NCBI GenBank assembly: GCA_965153355.1
Contig: OZ231128.1
Span: forward strand, 19,406,001-19,470,000
Length of the DNA: 64,000 nt
Source: Flaccisagitta enflata
Lineage: Eukaryota > Chaetognatha > Sagittoidea > Aphragmophora
Reading direction: 5' to 3'
Of this stretch, positions 1 through 11,514 are shown piece after piece (the first letter of the stretch is position 1; the number at the start of each line of letters is the position of its first letter). Under the pieces are notes generated by a model. It did no database searches. It had not been told where the DNA came from and worked only from the letters and a program-made list of their open reading frames with translations. The translations under genes were made by a program, and so were the position numbers.

Positions 1-1720
1 TCTCAACCTCACCCCGGGCTTACACGTTTTTTTACTCCCCTCCTTATAGCCCCTTGTTTATTTTCTCTTTCCTCTTTGGACACACTAGGTTGAATCTTGA
101 CGCGAACGCGGCGTATGGGTGCGTTTCAGTTGTCCATATGGGCAGATTTTGGACCTCTTACGCCAACGTGTCCGTAAGTTTAGCCTTCATTTCCCCCTTA
201 TGTTATTTTCCCTCTTGCCCTGTTGGTTTCCACCGATCTCTCCCCATTCTTTTACATCTTACATTTTCCCCTCTTATAGCTACGTTTATTTTTATTCTAT
301 AATATTTCTCTTCATTTCCGTATTCCCTCTTTCTACTCGATTTCTGATTTCCTCATGCTTCGCCCATTGACGTTATCCATGTTTTAGGTTTTTTCTCTGT
401 CTTTTCTGTTTGAATTTTCTTCCCCCCTCTGGACTCTCTAGGTCAAACCTGGTGTGGGCGCGACATGTATGTATGTATGGGTACCGATCAGTTGCCCACA
501 TGGGCAGATTTTGGAGCCCTTACGCCGCCACGCTAATGTCGATGTGTCCGTAGGTTTGGCTTTTATTTCCCCCTCATGTTTTTTTTCTGTTTCCTTGTTG
601 CTACCGGAATTAAAAAAAACGCAGGTTTTTCTATCGCTCGTTTTTGCGCCTTTGGTTCACTTGGGGCATGGTTTATCGGTGACCAAATTAAAGATTTTTT
701 CGGGGGCTTTCTTTTGAGCGCAATCCCACATCTGTAGCTTTATTCGTTTGGGGGTTATACTCAAATGAAAGTGCAGGGGTCAAAATTTCGAAATGCAGTA
801 AGAGGAAAAAAAAGGTTATTTTTGGTTGAAGGTGATGGATTAATTGAACTGCCATGAGCAATCAGGCGTTGTTCTACCCATGCGATCTGCCTTTATCGTT
901 CTCATATTTGAGTTCCTCGATGGCTGTGATGAAAAACGAGGCACTGACTGTGATCGATTATGGTGGAACCTTCAAAATCGTCATGGGCTCTGACTAAAAA
1001 TCAAAAGCAGAAATTTCTCAAGTACATGTAACTTTTGCAGGGCTATTTCTCCGCGGTAACTTGATTTCTATGACTAAAACTCTTAAATAAGATGCGGGGA
1101 AGCTCAAATTAACCAAACCAGCTCGCGAAATGTTGCTCGCAAGAAAAAAGTAGTCCAATTCAAACACTTCTGTGGGGAGCCTGCGTTTTTTTTAATTCTG
1201 GTAGTAGCTTCATCCGCGTCTTTTCCCTGACACTTTACTTCTCTTTACTATACTTTTCTTTCTCTTTTCTCTTGTTCGTGGACCTTTTTTTTTTTACCCC
1301 ACTTTTTTTTTCCCCTCTGATTCGCCGCCTTGTTACGTAGTTCTTGGGCTTGTATTAGTTGCCCCCTTCAACGACGTTTTAGCTCCCCAATCTCTCCCCA
1401 CTTATACGTCTCATTCATTTTATTTTCTCCTTACTGAAGGATCCCCGTTCGGTTCTGCGTGTGTTTACCTTTGTGGGAACATTCATTCCCCCTTACTTGA
1501 TTTTCGATCTAGTAATTCCCCTCTCATTTTCTTTGGATTTCATTTATGTCATTTTTATTTTTCCCCGTCGGACTCGCTAGGTTGAACCTGGCGTGAAAGT
1601 GACATTTGGGTAAGTATCAGTTGCCCATATGGGCAAATTTTGAAACCAGATTGCCACCGCGCCATCCTTGACGGGTTCGTGGGCTGCTAGTGGGCGACAG
1701 TTGCCCACTTGGGCAGAAGT
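1..1720. repeat. Diverged direct repeats with a 16-bp palindrome
   Basis: Three diverged copies of one several-hundred-base sequence can be recognised near 56-330, 415-700 and 1500-1720. Each has a 'ggactc-ctaggt(t)gaacctgg' stretch followed by a palindrome of the type TTGCCCATATGGGCAA. The palindrome is seen at 131-144 (TGTCCATATGGGCA), 492-507, 1621-1636 (perfect) and 1701-1716, and a fifth weaker copy is at 3407-3421. No open frame here resembles a known protein. This is probably an old dispersed repeat family; its class is unknown. Confidence 0.5.
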
Positions 1721-2398
1721 CCGTCTGTTGGATTGTTACCTTGATTTGGATAAAAATGATAGGGGCTTTGTGTTGGCGCACCTTAGTTCAGGCGAAAACA
1801 AAAACAGAAGAGTGTTCCTGCCATTGTTTGGACCGGGATGCTAAACATGTTTTGTTTGCCCGAGTCGAGTTTGTCTGTTCGTAATTGTATACTGTACACG
1901 GGCTCCACTGTCTGTACAGGTCGATGTTAAGATGCCTGGGTCACTGGTTTGGGTTGTCTACGTAAAAGCGCCGCCGCCTCCAATCGGGCTTGAATGTGTG
2001 TCTGGCGTTCGAACTTAACCCCCCCCCATTTGACCTTTAACCATCTTCGGCCCTCCAAATTATTATTATTATCATTATTTTTATTATTATCATAATCATT
2101 AATATAATTATTATTATTGTTGTTATCAATGCCATGTTTCGTTGGGTTTTTGATGTTATTGTTGGAATTTTTGTTATTGTTGTTACTTTTTTATTATTAT
2201 CAATATTTTTATTATTAGTATTTTTATGTTGTTGGTATTTTCATTGTTGTTACTTTTTGTGGGTGGTATTATATGCTCTTTTAATTCGTCAGCAAAAAAG
2301 CGACAGAAGTTACAAAAGCAACGAAGAAAAAAAAAAAAAAAACAAACAAATGATATAAGGAACACGTGACTAACTAAAGGACGAGAACGAAATTATGT
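1721..2398. other. Non-genic stretch with ATT/TTA-rich simple sequence
   Basis: I see no gene. 2056-2230 is a degenerate (ATT)n/(TTG)n run and 2325-2342 is poly-A. Sequence from about 2345 to 2398 may be the 3' untranslated remnant of the LINE fragment that follows on the minus strand. Confidence 0.4.
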
Positions 2399-2966
2399 TT
2401 AACTATTGACATCAATGGCAAGATTGCGAGCGAGATGAGATATCACCTTGTTATGGTGACGAGGCAAAGACAGATCAAAGCGTCTTTTTGCTATTGCAAA
2501 TAACTCAGTGAGAGATTTATGACCAAAGGATTCGCGTACTGATCGAATACTCTCCCAGCGATTATAGCCAAATATCAGTCTTAATGCATTATTCACTGCA
2601 GTATTGCACTCCTGCATCTGCTTTGTTGAATACTGCTTGACTGCGCAAGCATATGTCAAAATGGGAATGCAATTGGAATACAGGAGATGGATGAGAATTT
2701 CGTCGCTTGGCTTATTGATTGCGCGAAGAATTGAATTGGATGCGCGATAGAATGACGCCAAATCACTGGAAGCAGAAAACGAGATTCCATTTTCTGTCAC
2801 TACATGGGCTCCGAGATATTTGACTGTATCACAGTATTCAATCTTGTCACCATTTAAGAAAATGGGAAGCAATTGTTCATGGTTCACCTTCGTTTTGGAA
2901 AAGACAAGAATTTTGGACTTTTTTGCGTTGAATGATAGTCCAAATTCGTTACAGTACTCGGCACTT
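2399..2966 (-). pseudogene. LINE reverse transcriptase C-terminal fragment
   Basis: This reads, on the minus strand, as about 190 residues of the C-terminal half of a non-LTR retrotransposon reverse transcriptase. Visible hallmarks are FNAKKSKILVF (the N-x2-K-S/T region after the catalytic motif), VKYLGAHV (the 'YLG' thumb motif) and the downstream 'SNCIPILTYACAVKQYS' and 'LRLIFGYNRWESIRSVRE' segments typical of LINE proteins. The catalytic YxDD block, the endonuclease and ORF1 are absent. The 5' side ends abruptly in a tandem GTATAAGTTTTT array, so this is a 5'-truncated dead copy. It ends with a stop at 2399. The clade (Jockey, CR1 or RTE-like) cannot be settled by eye. Confidence 0.8.
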
Positions 2967-3075
2967 TTTTGTATAAGTTTTTTGTATAAGTTTTTGTATA
3001 AGTTTGTATAAGTTTGTATAAGTTTTTGTATAAGTTTTTGTATAAGTTTTTTGTATAAGTTTTTTGTATAAGGTA
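2967..3075. repeat. Tandem (GTATAAGTTTTT)n minisatellite
   Basis: About eight copies of a 10-13-bp unit, GTATAAG followed by 3-6 T, abut the truncated 5' side of the LINE fragment. On the minus strand they read as a spurious LYKKLIQK repeat. The array may have expanded from the truncation junction. Confidence 0.85.
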
Positions 3076-4700
3076 TTGTTGGTGTTGTTCTCATTTTTGT
3101 TTTTTGTTGATCGTTGTGCTGGTTTTTTTCTCTTTGTTTTGCTTTTCTTTTTCTTTAGTTGTTGCTTTTGTTTTTGTTTTGTTTTTTTTTGCTTGGCTGT
3201 TTTTTTTTTCCTTTTTTGTTTTGTTTTTGATTCTTTTTGTTTCTGTTTGTCGTTTCCTACCGTTGTTGTTTTTGTTTTTGTTTTTTTTTTGCCCCTTTTG
3301 TTTCCTTTTGTCTGATTCGTTCCCAGTTTTTTGCTTGTTTCTTTTTTTTCTTTTTTTTTCTCTTTTCTTGTTTCTTCCATGGTCTTACATGGTCGCGTCA
3401 ATCAAGTTGCCTACTTGGGCAAGATTCGCTGGCCGCAGCTGATTGTATCTGACCATGTTGTGACCTGATAGGCTTGTTCACTCAATCGTGTGAACGCTTG
3501 TTACATACTCATTCACTATTTTGTAGTCGTTCATCTGATCAATTGCTCATTCACGTGATTGCTCGTTCCCTCGTTCACTCCCTCAAAGCAGGTCACGGCA
3601 CGGCGTTCTGGGATGGATGCATCATCGCATCTGCGATCGTAGGCAGTCGCCATCTGGTGGGAGTCTGGTTGGGGAAAACGTGACGCGGCCTCGCTGATGC
3701 GCACCCTCATGCTTGGATTTAAGTAAATGGGGCTTTACTTGAGCTGGGCAGAACATGACCAGGTATGTTCGCTCTCTCGTTTGCCCACTTGTTATGCGCT
3801 TGTTTCTTCGTGTCTGTGTGTTCGCTCGTTTGCTCATTTGTTCACGGTATGTTCTCATGTCAGTTCACATGCTCGTTTGTTATTTGTCCGTTGGCCTGCT
3901 TGGGCTTTTGCTCCATTGCTGGTCTGGTCATGTTATGCCCAAATCGATGCATGCTGCACCAGCATGTACATCAACGGAACGGCGCTCCAAGAAATCGATT
4001 GGACGGGCGCCCTCATCGAATTTTCAGGGTCAAGCTCAACCCTGTGCTGGACAGGACATGGTCAGGTGTGTTCACTCGCTCGTTTGCCCATTCATTCTGT
4101 TTTTGGATGCTTGGCGCCGCTGCTTGTTCTGTGCCTTTTTGTTTTTTGTGTTGGCTCGTTTTTTTTTTAGTTTTTTTTGTTTGTTTGTTTTGTTTTTTTT
4201 TTTTTGGTTTTTTTTTTGGTTCGTCTTGTTTTGTTTTGTTTTTTTTCTTGTCTGTTCATATGTTCATTTGTTTGTTTGCTCATTCCCGCTTGGATTCATT
4301 ACGCATTTGATCATGTCATGCCCAGCCCAAGACAGAATACGCTGGATAAGCATGGATGAACGCGCCCATGACGTAACGGGCACGTAAATTGGAGGAAGAA
4401 AGCGAACCTCATGGATGTGAAGTGAAACCTCTAGACCAATTTGGGGATGTTCACCTTCGACGCCAATGGATTCGGTGGACAATCTCGCGAACATCTTTTA
4501 CCGTTTCTGATTGCATTTGTATTCTCGTTTGGGTCATGTTTGCTATGTTGCCGTCGCTTGCATGTTTACAAGCCTACCCTATTGTTACACTGTTTAGTGG
4601 TATTGCTTTATTTCACTTATTTTCCGTCCATTATTGATATTGGCGTCGTATGTTTACGCTCTTGGGTTGGTTCGTAGCTTTTGAATTCACATTAATAACG
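3076..4700. other. T-rich low complexity and diverged dispersed repeats
   Basis: 3080-3380 and 4140-4260 are runs of (TTTTG/TTTC)n with no coding signal. Between them, related segments occur at about 3740-3800 and 4050-4110 ('ggacatggtcaggt..gttcactcgctcgtttgccca'). They suggest a short diverged repeat family. No gene is supported. Confidence 0.4.
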
Positions 4701-5590
4701 GCTTTCGTCTTTTCTAATATTACGGCTGGCTGGATCTTTATCATGGCGTGTTGTTTTACACTCTTTAGCACACCTGTGCTAGTGTTGTTGTGTTGTTTTG
4801 GGATTTGATGATAGGATGGGGGTCTCTTCGTCTTAGGATTAGTTACTCAGTTTGACGCTGAGGACATCGTCTTGGCGTGAGGGGGAGCAACTGTAGTGCC
4901 GCGCGTTTCCCCTTCTTGATATCTGGGTTGGGTCCTTCCCTTACCTTTTCTGACTTTGCCCTGCTTTCTTCCTTCTCTCTGGCTGTTGGCCACAGGCCTC
5001 CTCTTCCGTGGCTTCATCTTCCCCACTTTGGCCTACTTAAGGCAGGTGTGACTGCAGTCTGGGTGAGGCCACTCCCCTTCCCCTGGCGTCTCACTGTCCC
5101 TGAGCAAGATGTCCATTTGGATATCATCTCTCTCCCCTTAAGATTGACTTCATTCTTAGGATCCCCCCCCCCTTAGGCTAGTTATGCAGAGATGACAGAT
5201 TCATTAGGTCTTAGGGTCTTGGTTGGGGCTTTATCGTGGTTCATTTGCCTAGTTTGGTTCTTTCTCAGTACATTCTCCCCGCGGGCTTTTAGGGATTTTC
5301 TCTAGGAGTTTTTGGCAGGCACCCCATCTTTGAGCATTCTACCCCTGGACCCTGACGATGGCATCCTCCCGCCTACCCCGGCATATCAGATATCCATTTT
5401 TTCTAATAAAGATACTTAATAGACCACTGAAAAACCACGCATGGTGAGGCATGTGGCTCTCTATCCAAGGAATCTAGTTCAAAATCATGTATATCTATCA
5501 TAGATATAGATGGTCCATCACAAAAATTTGACCTTGGGGCTTCTAGAAAGTGTGCCCGCCATACCCCTACTAGTGCAAGAGTTTTGGTTG
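4701..5590. other. Non-genic, nothing recognised
   Basis: Mixed-composition sequence with only short open frames. I find no splice-consistent exon, no RNA gene and no terminal repeat here. Confidence 0.35.
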
Positions 5591-5598
5591 TGCTTTTT

Positions 5599-6248
5599 GG
5601 GCAGCGGCCCCAAAGGGGAAGAAGTCCTGTTGAACACAGGGGGACTTTCGTCCGTCCGTTTGTCCGTTTGTTTGTTCGTTCTTTCTTGCGTTTGTCCATC
5701 CACCCCTTCAGGCCTGGAATCGGCCCTCTCAGGCCTGAAATATGCCCACTTGGGCCTTTAATCTGCCCTCTCAGGCCTTGAATCTGCCCTCTCAGGCCTG
5801 AATACTGCCCTCTCAGGCCTTTAATCTGCCCTCTCAGGCCTTAAATTTGCCTACTCAGGCCTGAAATATACCCTCTTAGCCCTGAAATATGCCCTCTCAG
5901 GCCTTGAATTTGCCCTCTCAGGCCTGAAATCTGCCCTCTCAGGCCTTGAGATCTGTCCTCTCAGGCCTTGAATTCGCACACTCAGATTAAAAGTCTGAGA
6001 GGGCAGATTTGAGGCCTGAGAAGGCAGATTTCAGGCCTGAGAGGGCAGATTGCAGGGCTGAGAGTGCCTGGGGGGCGGATGGATGGACGAACAAACGATC
6101 CAACGGACGAACGAAAGTCCCCCTGTGTTCTACAGGACTTCATCCCCTTCAGGGCCGCTGCCCTGCTCCCTCTTACTTCAATTCATAATCATGCAAAGCA
6201 GGGCAACGGGTATCGCTGACCACATATTGCCCTTTGGCGCCCTGTTGT
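5599..6248 (+). mobile_element. Family B non-autonomous element, copy 1
   Basis: The left terminus GGGCAGCGGCCCC at 5599 is followed by 'gaacacagggggactttcgtccg'. The inverse, 'cgaaagtccccctgtgttctacagg...gggccgctgccc', ends at 6163. Between them (5700-6060) lies a minisatellite of a ~20-21-bp unit, roughly CTCTCAGGCCTGAAATCTGCC, which reverses orientation near 5990-6000. A tail shared by other copies ('gggcaacgggtatcgctgaccacatattgccc') continues to about 6246. There is no coding capacity. Confidence 0.75.
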
Positions 6249-6638
6249 TACATTTTAATCATTCACTCAACTCTGTATGGTTATATCTCCCAAATACCTT
6301 CCTCCAGTTTAGGCAGTTTATGCACAAACCCCATTTCTAACTTTACCGTCTGGCTGTTAGTTTAGTGTTCATTGTTCACTCACGAATATCCAATATAGAA
6401 CACAGTCTGAATTGCGTTGATTCCTGTTTCATCAATATTCAGCTCAACTAGTTGTCCATTGGCTCTCTTGGATATCATGTAAGATTCATACAAGACTTCA
6501 TTTAATAAACATAAATCAGGTATGGCTTCCCGCGAGAGACCGAAAGAGACCGAGAGAGACCGCGTGATGGCGTTACTAACAACATTGCCTATCCTCCTCG
6601 TGGGGCCATGCAGCTGGGTACTCTATCTTTAATGTCCA

Positions 6639-6640
<2 letters not shown>
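6249..6640. other. Non-genic, nothing recognised
   Basis: AT-rich to mixed sequence. The short 'gagagaccgaaagagaccgagagagaccg' run at 6532-6562 is the only repeat seen. Confidence 0.35.

Positions 6641-6732
<92 letters not shown>
6641..6732. repeat. (CT)n microsatellite
   Basis: About 46 uninterrupted CT dinucleotides. The flanks are unique. Confidence 0.98.
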
Positions 6733-6734
<2 letters not shown>

Positions 6735-7325
6735 TTTGCCTTCACCACTCTTGTTTTGAGCGGGGGGGGGGAGGAGGTGGAGAAACGGTTCTTCACATGC
6801 GGCAACCCTCAACCTTTCACCTCGCCTTTAATACGCCGTAACCTCTGCGGGGATGCTGGTTGCCTGGAACGTAGATGTTAGAGTGGTTAGAAATTGAGTT
6901 TCTTTCCCAGCATTGTATGTAAAGGCTTCACTAAAAGAATGTTTCATAATGCTATAAGCAATCAGGGGCTTGTGCTCCCAAGAGAAACCCTATATACAAA
7001 ACACAAGGAAATAGATTTACTACAATGCCTTTTTTTTCATTTTATTTTGTCTGCATAATTCTTCCTGGGAAAAGAGGCCCCTGATTACCTGTCACATACT
7101 GAAACATGTTTTTCTTTTTGATGAAAATGGCCTATACATAACCTAGGGGACCAGTTAATTGGAAAGGAAGATGGTTGGTTGGTTGGTTGGTTGGTTGTTT
7201 GGGAAAATCGCACGAGCTGATATGGGGGTGGGGATAGGTGAGGTAAGTACGTGGTATTTTCACACTTCATTCCTTCAGTTCATTCCCTCTCCCACCCGCT
7301 CTTAAATGCAGAACCTGGAAAGGAC

Positions 7326-7610
<285 letters not shown>

Positions 7611-7739
7611 TTGTCCCTTTCTTTTTAGGTTATTTGATGGATCGCCTAAGATCAAAGCTCGAGATTTTTATAGATCTTCATCAAGGCTTTTTTGTGGATG
7701 ACAAACGAGGTCCGGGAATTCTCCCTTTGGGACCAACCA

Positions 7740-8060
7740 AAAACCACAACCGAAGGTCAAATACCGATGACGTGTTGCCGGTGAAGACAACAACTGCGAT
7801 TCTTCTCGTGAGACGCGTTTTCAGCATGAACACATATCTCTAAGAATTTCCTCCCTCCAGTGAGTGAGCCCATGAATGTAGCGAGTAAGCCCGCGAATGG
7901 AATGGGCAAGTCAGCCAATTGAGTGAGCGAGCAAAGTGAGCCGAGCATAGTGGAATGCTACTAAGGGAGAGAGTGGGGTTTTTAGTGCGAGCTGCTGAAT
8001 GAAGCGAGCGACTGGGTGGTCTGTAAAAAACGCGATTGTTTGTGACTAGAAACAAGCCCT
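7740..8060. repeat. Family D dispersed repeat (GAGTGAGCG-rich), copy 1
   Basis: A core of 'gtgagtgagcc..gagcgagcaaagtgagc' is flanked by 'gagacgcgttttcagcatgaacacatat' on the left and 'ctgtaaaaaacgcgattgtttgtgactagaaacaagccc' on the right. The same flanks and core recur at 18175-18480, so this is a dispersed element of about 300 bp with a degenerate internal repeat. A related GAGTGAG-rich segment, in the opposite sense, lies at 40735-40870. Confidence 0.6.
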
Positions 8061-8204
8061 AATTTTCTTTATGCCTTCGGCTTTCCTCCTTACTACCACG
8101 AGCGTGCGAGTAACTAGACTCAATGCCCCCCCCCCCCCCCAAAAAAACAAACTTTGTGGCAAAGGCCGATCTCCAACGTACAAATTACAATTAGATACAA
8201 TTTT

Positions 8205-8940
8205 AAGTCGCCTGCTACGCGACTCTACAACCCGCTTTGTCGGTCCATCGGTCCGTTGGTCCGTCGGTCCGTCGGTCCATCACACTTTACCTTTTTGGGC
8301 AGCGGCCCCGAAGGGGACGATGTCCTGTAGAACACAGGGGGACTTTCGTTCGTCCGTTCGTGCGTTCGTTCGTTCGTTCGTTCGTGCGTCCCCCCCAGGC
8401 CCTCTCAGGCCTGAAATCTGCCCTCTCAGGACTGAAATTTACCCTCTCAGACCTGAAATATGCATTTTCAGGCCTTGAATCTGCCCTCTCAGGCCTGAAA
8501 TCTGCACTCTCAGGCATTGAATCTGCCCTCTCAGGGCTGAATTTTGCCCTCTCAGGTCTGAAATCCGCCCTCTCAGGCCCTCTCAGGCCTTATGTTTCCC
8601 CTCCCAGCCTGAGAGGGCAGATTTTAGGCCTGAGAGGGCAGATTTCAGGCCTGAGAGGGCCTGGGGGAGACGGACGGACAAACGGACAAACAAAAGTCCC
8701 CCTGTGTTCTACATGACATCGTCCCCTTCGGGGCCGCTGCCCTGCTTCCCCTCACTCCAATTCACAATCAGGCAAAGCAGGGCAACGGGTATCGCTGACC
8801 ACATATTGCCCTTGGGCGACCTGTTTGTTTTGTTTTTTTTTGGTCTTTGGCGTCACTGCTGCTGCCCAAATGATAGAGTGGCCTCAAATATGGCCCCTGC
8901 CCACCCGCATGCGACTTGGGTAGCCATGTATCCGGCCTTG
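8205..8940 (+). mobile_element. Family A element interrupted by family B
   Basis: The left part (8205-8290) is 'agtcgcctgctacgcgactctacaacccgctttgtc' plus a GGTCCGTC microsatellite. The right part (about 8832-8940) is 'tctttggcgtcactgctgctgcccaaatg...ggcccctgcccacccgcatgcgact...ccggccttg'. Together they match uninterrupted family A copies, so the family B element at 8297-8830 inserted into this copy. Confidence 0.7.
8297..8830 (+). mobile_element. Family B non-autonomous element, copy 2
   Basis: It has a perfect left end GGGCAGCGGCCCCGAAGG at 8297 and an inverted right end 'cccttcggggccgctgccc' closing at 8742, giving inverted ends of roughly 50 bp. The interior (8390-8670) is the ~20-bp CTCAGGCCTGAAATCTGCCCT minisatellite. 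The shared tail 'gggcaacgggtatcgctgacc...gggcgacctgttt' runs to about 8830. Confidence 0.8.
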
Positions 8941-9160
8941 TTTTTAGTCGCGTGCACGCGACTCTACAACCCGCTTTGTCCGTCCGTCCGTCCGTCCGTC
9001 CGTCGGTTGGTCGGTCAGTCGGTCGGTCACGTTCTACTTTTTTTCATGATTTTATTTCTTTGGTCCTAGAGCTATTGCCTAAATGGTCTAGTGACCTCAA
9101 ATATGGCCCCTGCCCACCCGCACGCGACTTCGGTAGCCATGTATTCGGCCTTGATATATA
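8941..9160 (+). mobile_element. Family A element, complete copy
   Basis: It begins with the perfect 18-bp palindrome AGTCGCGTGCACGCGACT (8946-8963). Then come 'ctacaacccgctttgtc', a (CCGT)n/(GGTC)n microsatellite, and a conserved body ('atttctttggtcc...cctcaaatatggcccctgcccacccg...gcgacttcggtagccatgtattcggccttg'). It sits head-to-tail directly after the previous family A copy. There is no open frame, so it is non-autonomous. Confidence 0.8.
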
Positions 9161-9600
9161 AGAGACAGCTTTTTTTTTTTAATCAGCCTAGGTGTTCTTG
9201 AATTTTTGGACCTTAAAATGTTCCCTTAAATTTTTGGCCTCAAAATGTCCCCTTAAATTTTTGGCCATTAAAATGTTCTTAATTTCATTGGTGTTAGTAG
9301 ATATAGAAATTGTATAAAGAATACCTTATATGGAACAGTTGTATCCTAGATTTGATCATTATTATGTTTTTTTTTAAATATAATGCCCGATTTCATAAGC
9401 AAAATAAAAAGAAGTTAGAAATAAGATAAACAACCTACATTTCTGAAAATTATGAATAGAATTCATTTTTTAGAAAAGAACATTTTTTGAAACTTTTTTT
9501 GTTAATAGCCGAAATTGAATCTCAGCCTGGGCAATTGGGCATTCTCATATTCTGTTCTTAAAATCTTGGCAAATCTCAGGCTCATGTCTCTTATAAACTG
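9161..9600. repeat. AT-rich segment with short inverted ends
   Basis: It is bounded by TATAAGAGACAG (9157-9168) and its inverse TGTCTCTTATA near 9584-9594. The interior repeats 'cttaaatttttggcc' three times (about 9215-9275). It could be a small non-autonomous element, but no target duplication is evident. Confidence 0.35.
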
Positions 9601-9611
9601 GTCTCGTATAA

Positions 9612-10490
9612 AAAACAAGGCCAACACCTGTAAGTCGTGTGCGAGACATAGATAGTTTCATTGACCTGTTTTTATTAAAGACTTGAAACCCATCAGTCTC
9701 AGTTCAAGCCATGAAACCCTCTCCATTTCCATTCAAGCCTTGAGACCCACCACTTGAAATCTAAGCCTCTCTTAATTCAAGCCTTGGAAGCCATCAGTTT
9801 CAATTCAAGCCTCTAAATGCCATTAAAATCTTCAAACCCATCACTTTAAAAAAGCTTTGAAACCCACCAGTTTCATTTCAAGCCTTGAAACTCACCAGTT
9901 TCAATTTCAGCCTTGAAATTCACCAGTTTCCATTCCAGCCTTGAAACTTACCAGCTTCAATTCAAACCATTAAACCCACCACTTTCAATTCAGGCTTTGA
10001 AACCCACCAGTTTCAATTTAGGTTTTGAGAAATGACAAAATGATTAGAAGTGACTTAAATTGACTTAAAAGGACTTAAAATGCCTTGAAATGACTAAGAA
10101 TAATTTGAAATGACTTAATTTGACATAATATGACTAAATTTCCAAAAATGACAAAAAATGTTAATATGACTTAAAATGACTTAAAATGACCCATGATGAC
10201 TCAAGATGACTTAAACTGACTTGAGATGACTTAAGATGACTTATTAAGACAAAAAAGGACAACAAAAGACAAAAATGACAAAAATGACAAACATGACTGA
10301 AATGATTAAGAATAACTTGAAATGACTTTTTATATTCTAAAATGTCTTAAAATGACATTAAATGACATAAAATGACAAAAAAAAAGCTAAGTGTTACCGG
10401 CGGACAGACCAACCGACCTCCCAACCGACCGACCGACCGACCAACCGACAGAGCAGGTCATAGAGTCGCGTGCACGCGACTAAAAAGTGT
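9612..10490 (+). mobile_element. Family A variant carrying two minisatellites
   Basis: It starts with the family A end motif 'acaaggcc..cac' near 9615 and finishes with a (GACC)n run and the palindrome AGTCGCGTGCACGCGACT at 10464-10481. The interior is about 12 copies of a ~30-bp unit (TTCAAGCCTTGAAACCCACC type, 9665-10035), then a ~10-bp TGACTTAAAA array (10036-10385). The internal satellites replace the usual family A body. Confidence 0.55.
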
Positions 10491-10604
10491 AATTCTGAAA
10501 ACGAGTGGGCAACTCACCGGAAGTTTTTGGGAGTCATCCTGGTTCATGGCACTCGTTTTGGCTATTGCATTAACATCACGTTTATCCCATGCGCCATAGA
10601 AGAC

Positions 10605-10623
10605 GTCGTCGTTGTCGTTGTCG

Positions 10624-10703
<80 letters not shown>

Positions 10704-10704
10704 G
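10605..10704. repeat. (GTT)n trinucleotide repeat
   Basis: About 33 copies of GTT (TTG in another register), with a few GTC units at the left edge. The poly-Val, poly-Gln and poly-Cys frames over it are artefacts. Confidence 0.97.
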
Positions 10705-10794
10705 CTGGTTTATGTCTGGTTTAGGTCTGGATGAAGTCTGGTTTAAGTCCGGATTAAAGGGCAACAGTCGCGTGCCTCTGGAAATGACAAACAA

Positions 10795-11130
10795 ATTGTT
10801 AAAAAATGTTTTGAAAATGTTAAAAAATGTTGGAAAATGTTAAAAGATGTTAAAAAATGTTAAAGAATGTTAAAAGATGTTGAAAAAGGTTGAAGAATGT
10901 TAAAATATGTTGAAGAATGTTGAAATATGTAAAAAGGTTAAAAGATGTTAATAATGCCAAAAATGTCAGAAAATGTTACAAAATGTTAGAAAATGTTGAA
11001 AAATGTAGACGAATGTTAAGAAATTGTAAAAAATATCAAAAAATGGTGAAAAATGTTAGAAATACAAAAATGTTACGTTACCGACCGTCCGACAGACCAA
11101 GGTGTAGAGTCGCGTGCACGCGACTAAAAA
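10795..11130 (+). mobile_element. Family A end with a ~10-bp minisatellite
   Basis: 10795-11075 is a degenerate array of AATGTTAAAA-type units. It runs into 'ccgaccgtccgacagaccaaggtgtag' and the perfect palindrome AGTCGCGTGCACGCGACT at 11108-11125, the family A terminus. This is a second example of a satellite sitting inside family A ends. Confidence 0.55.
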
Positions 11131-11276
11131 TGTATGGATGCCGCAAAAAGCGACTCTACGGAACAGTGTGGATAGCTAGCTCGATATCATTTCAAACTAC
11201 CTTTGTTAGTTAAATTGAATTAACCTGAGATTTTGCCAGCTTTTGATATTGAAAAAGATTTTGAGATCCTAAAAAA

Positions 11277-11282
11277 TTTATT
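11277..11282 (-). promoter_or_regulatory. Candidate poly(A) signal AATAAA
   Basis: TTTATT on the plus strand reads AATAAA on the minus strand, about 235 bp downstream of the zinc-finger stop codon. It is a plausible 3' end signal for that locus, but the sequence here is AT-rich, so chance is likely too. Confidence 0.35.
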
Positions 11283-11514
11283 ACATGGCAAGCCAATTGT
11301 TAAAACATGCCATAAAAAAACAAAAGGTTGAGTGTAATTTCTTTGTTCAGGAATATACAATATATCATAAAACATATTGGGCTCAAATTCAATAATAATA
11401 AAAAAAAATGAACAAATTCTTATCATGTGCTTAAATCAAGGATAGAATTAGAATTGAAGGACTCGACATGACAGTATTTGGCAATCCATGCCGTGAAATT
11501 TGTACCTGCATCAT

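Noticed and set aside
5700-6060. Regularly spaced short repeats resembling a CRISPR array
   Set aside because: The units are contiguous degenerate minisatellite without unique spacers, in a eukaryotic transposable element.
9157-9594. Match to the Tn5 mosaic-end core (TATAAGAGACAG and inverse TGTCTCTTATA), suggesting library adaptor contamination
   Set aside because: Only 11-12 of 19 bases match on each side, the flanks continue into native repeat sequence, and a chance or natural short inverted repeat is adequate.
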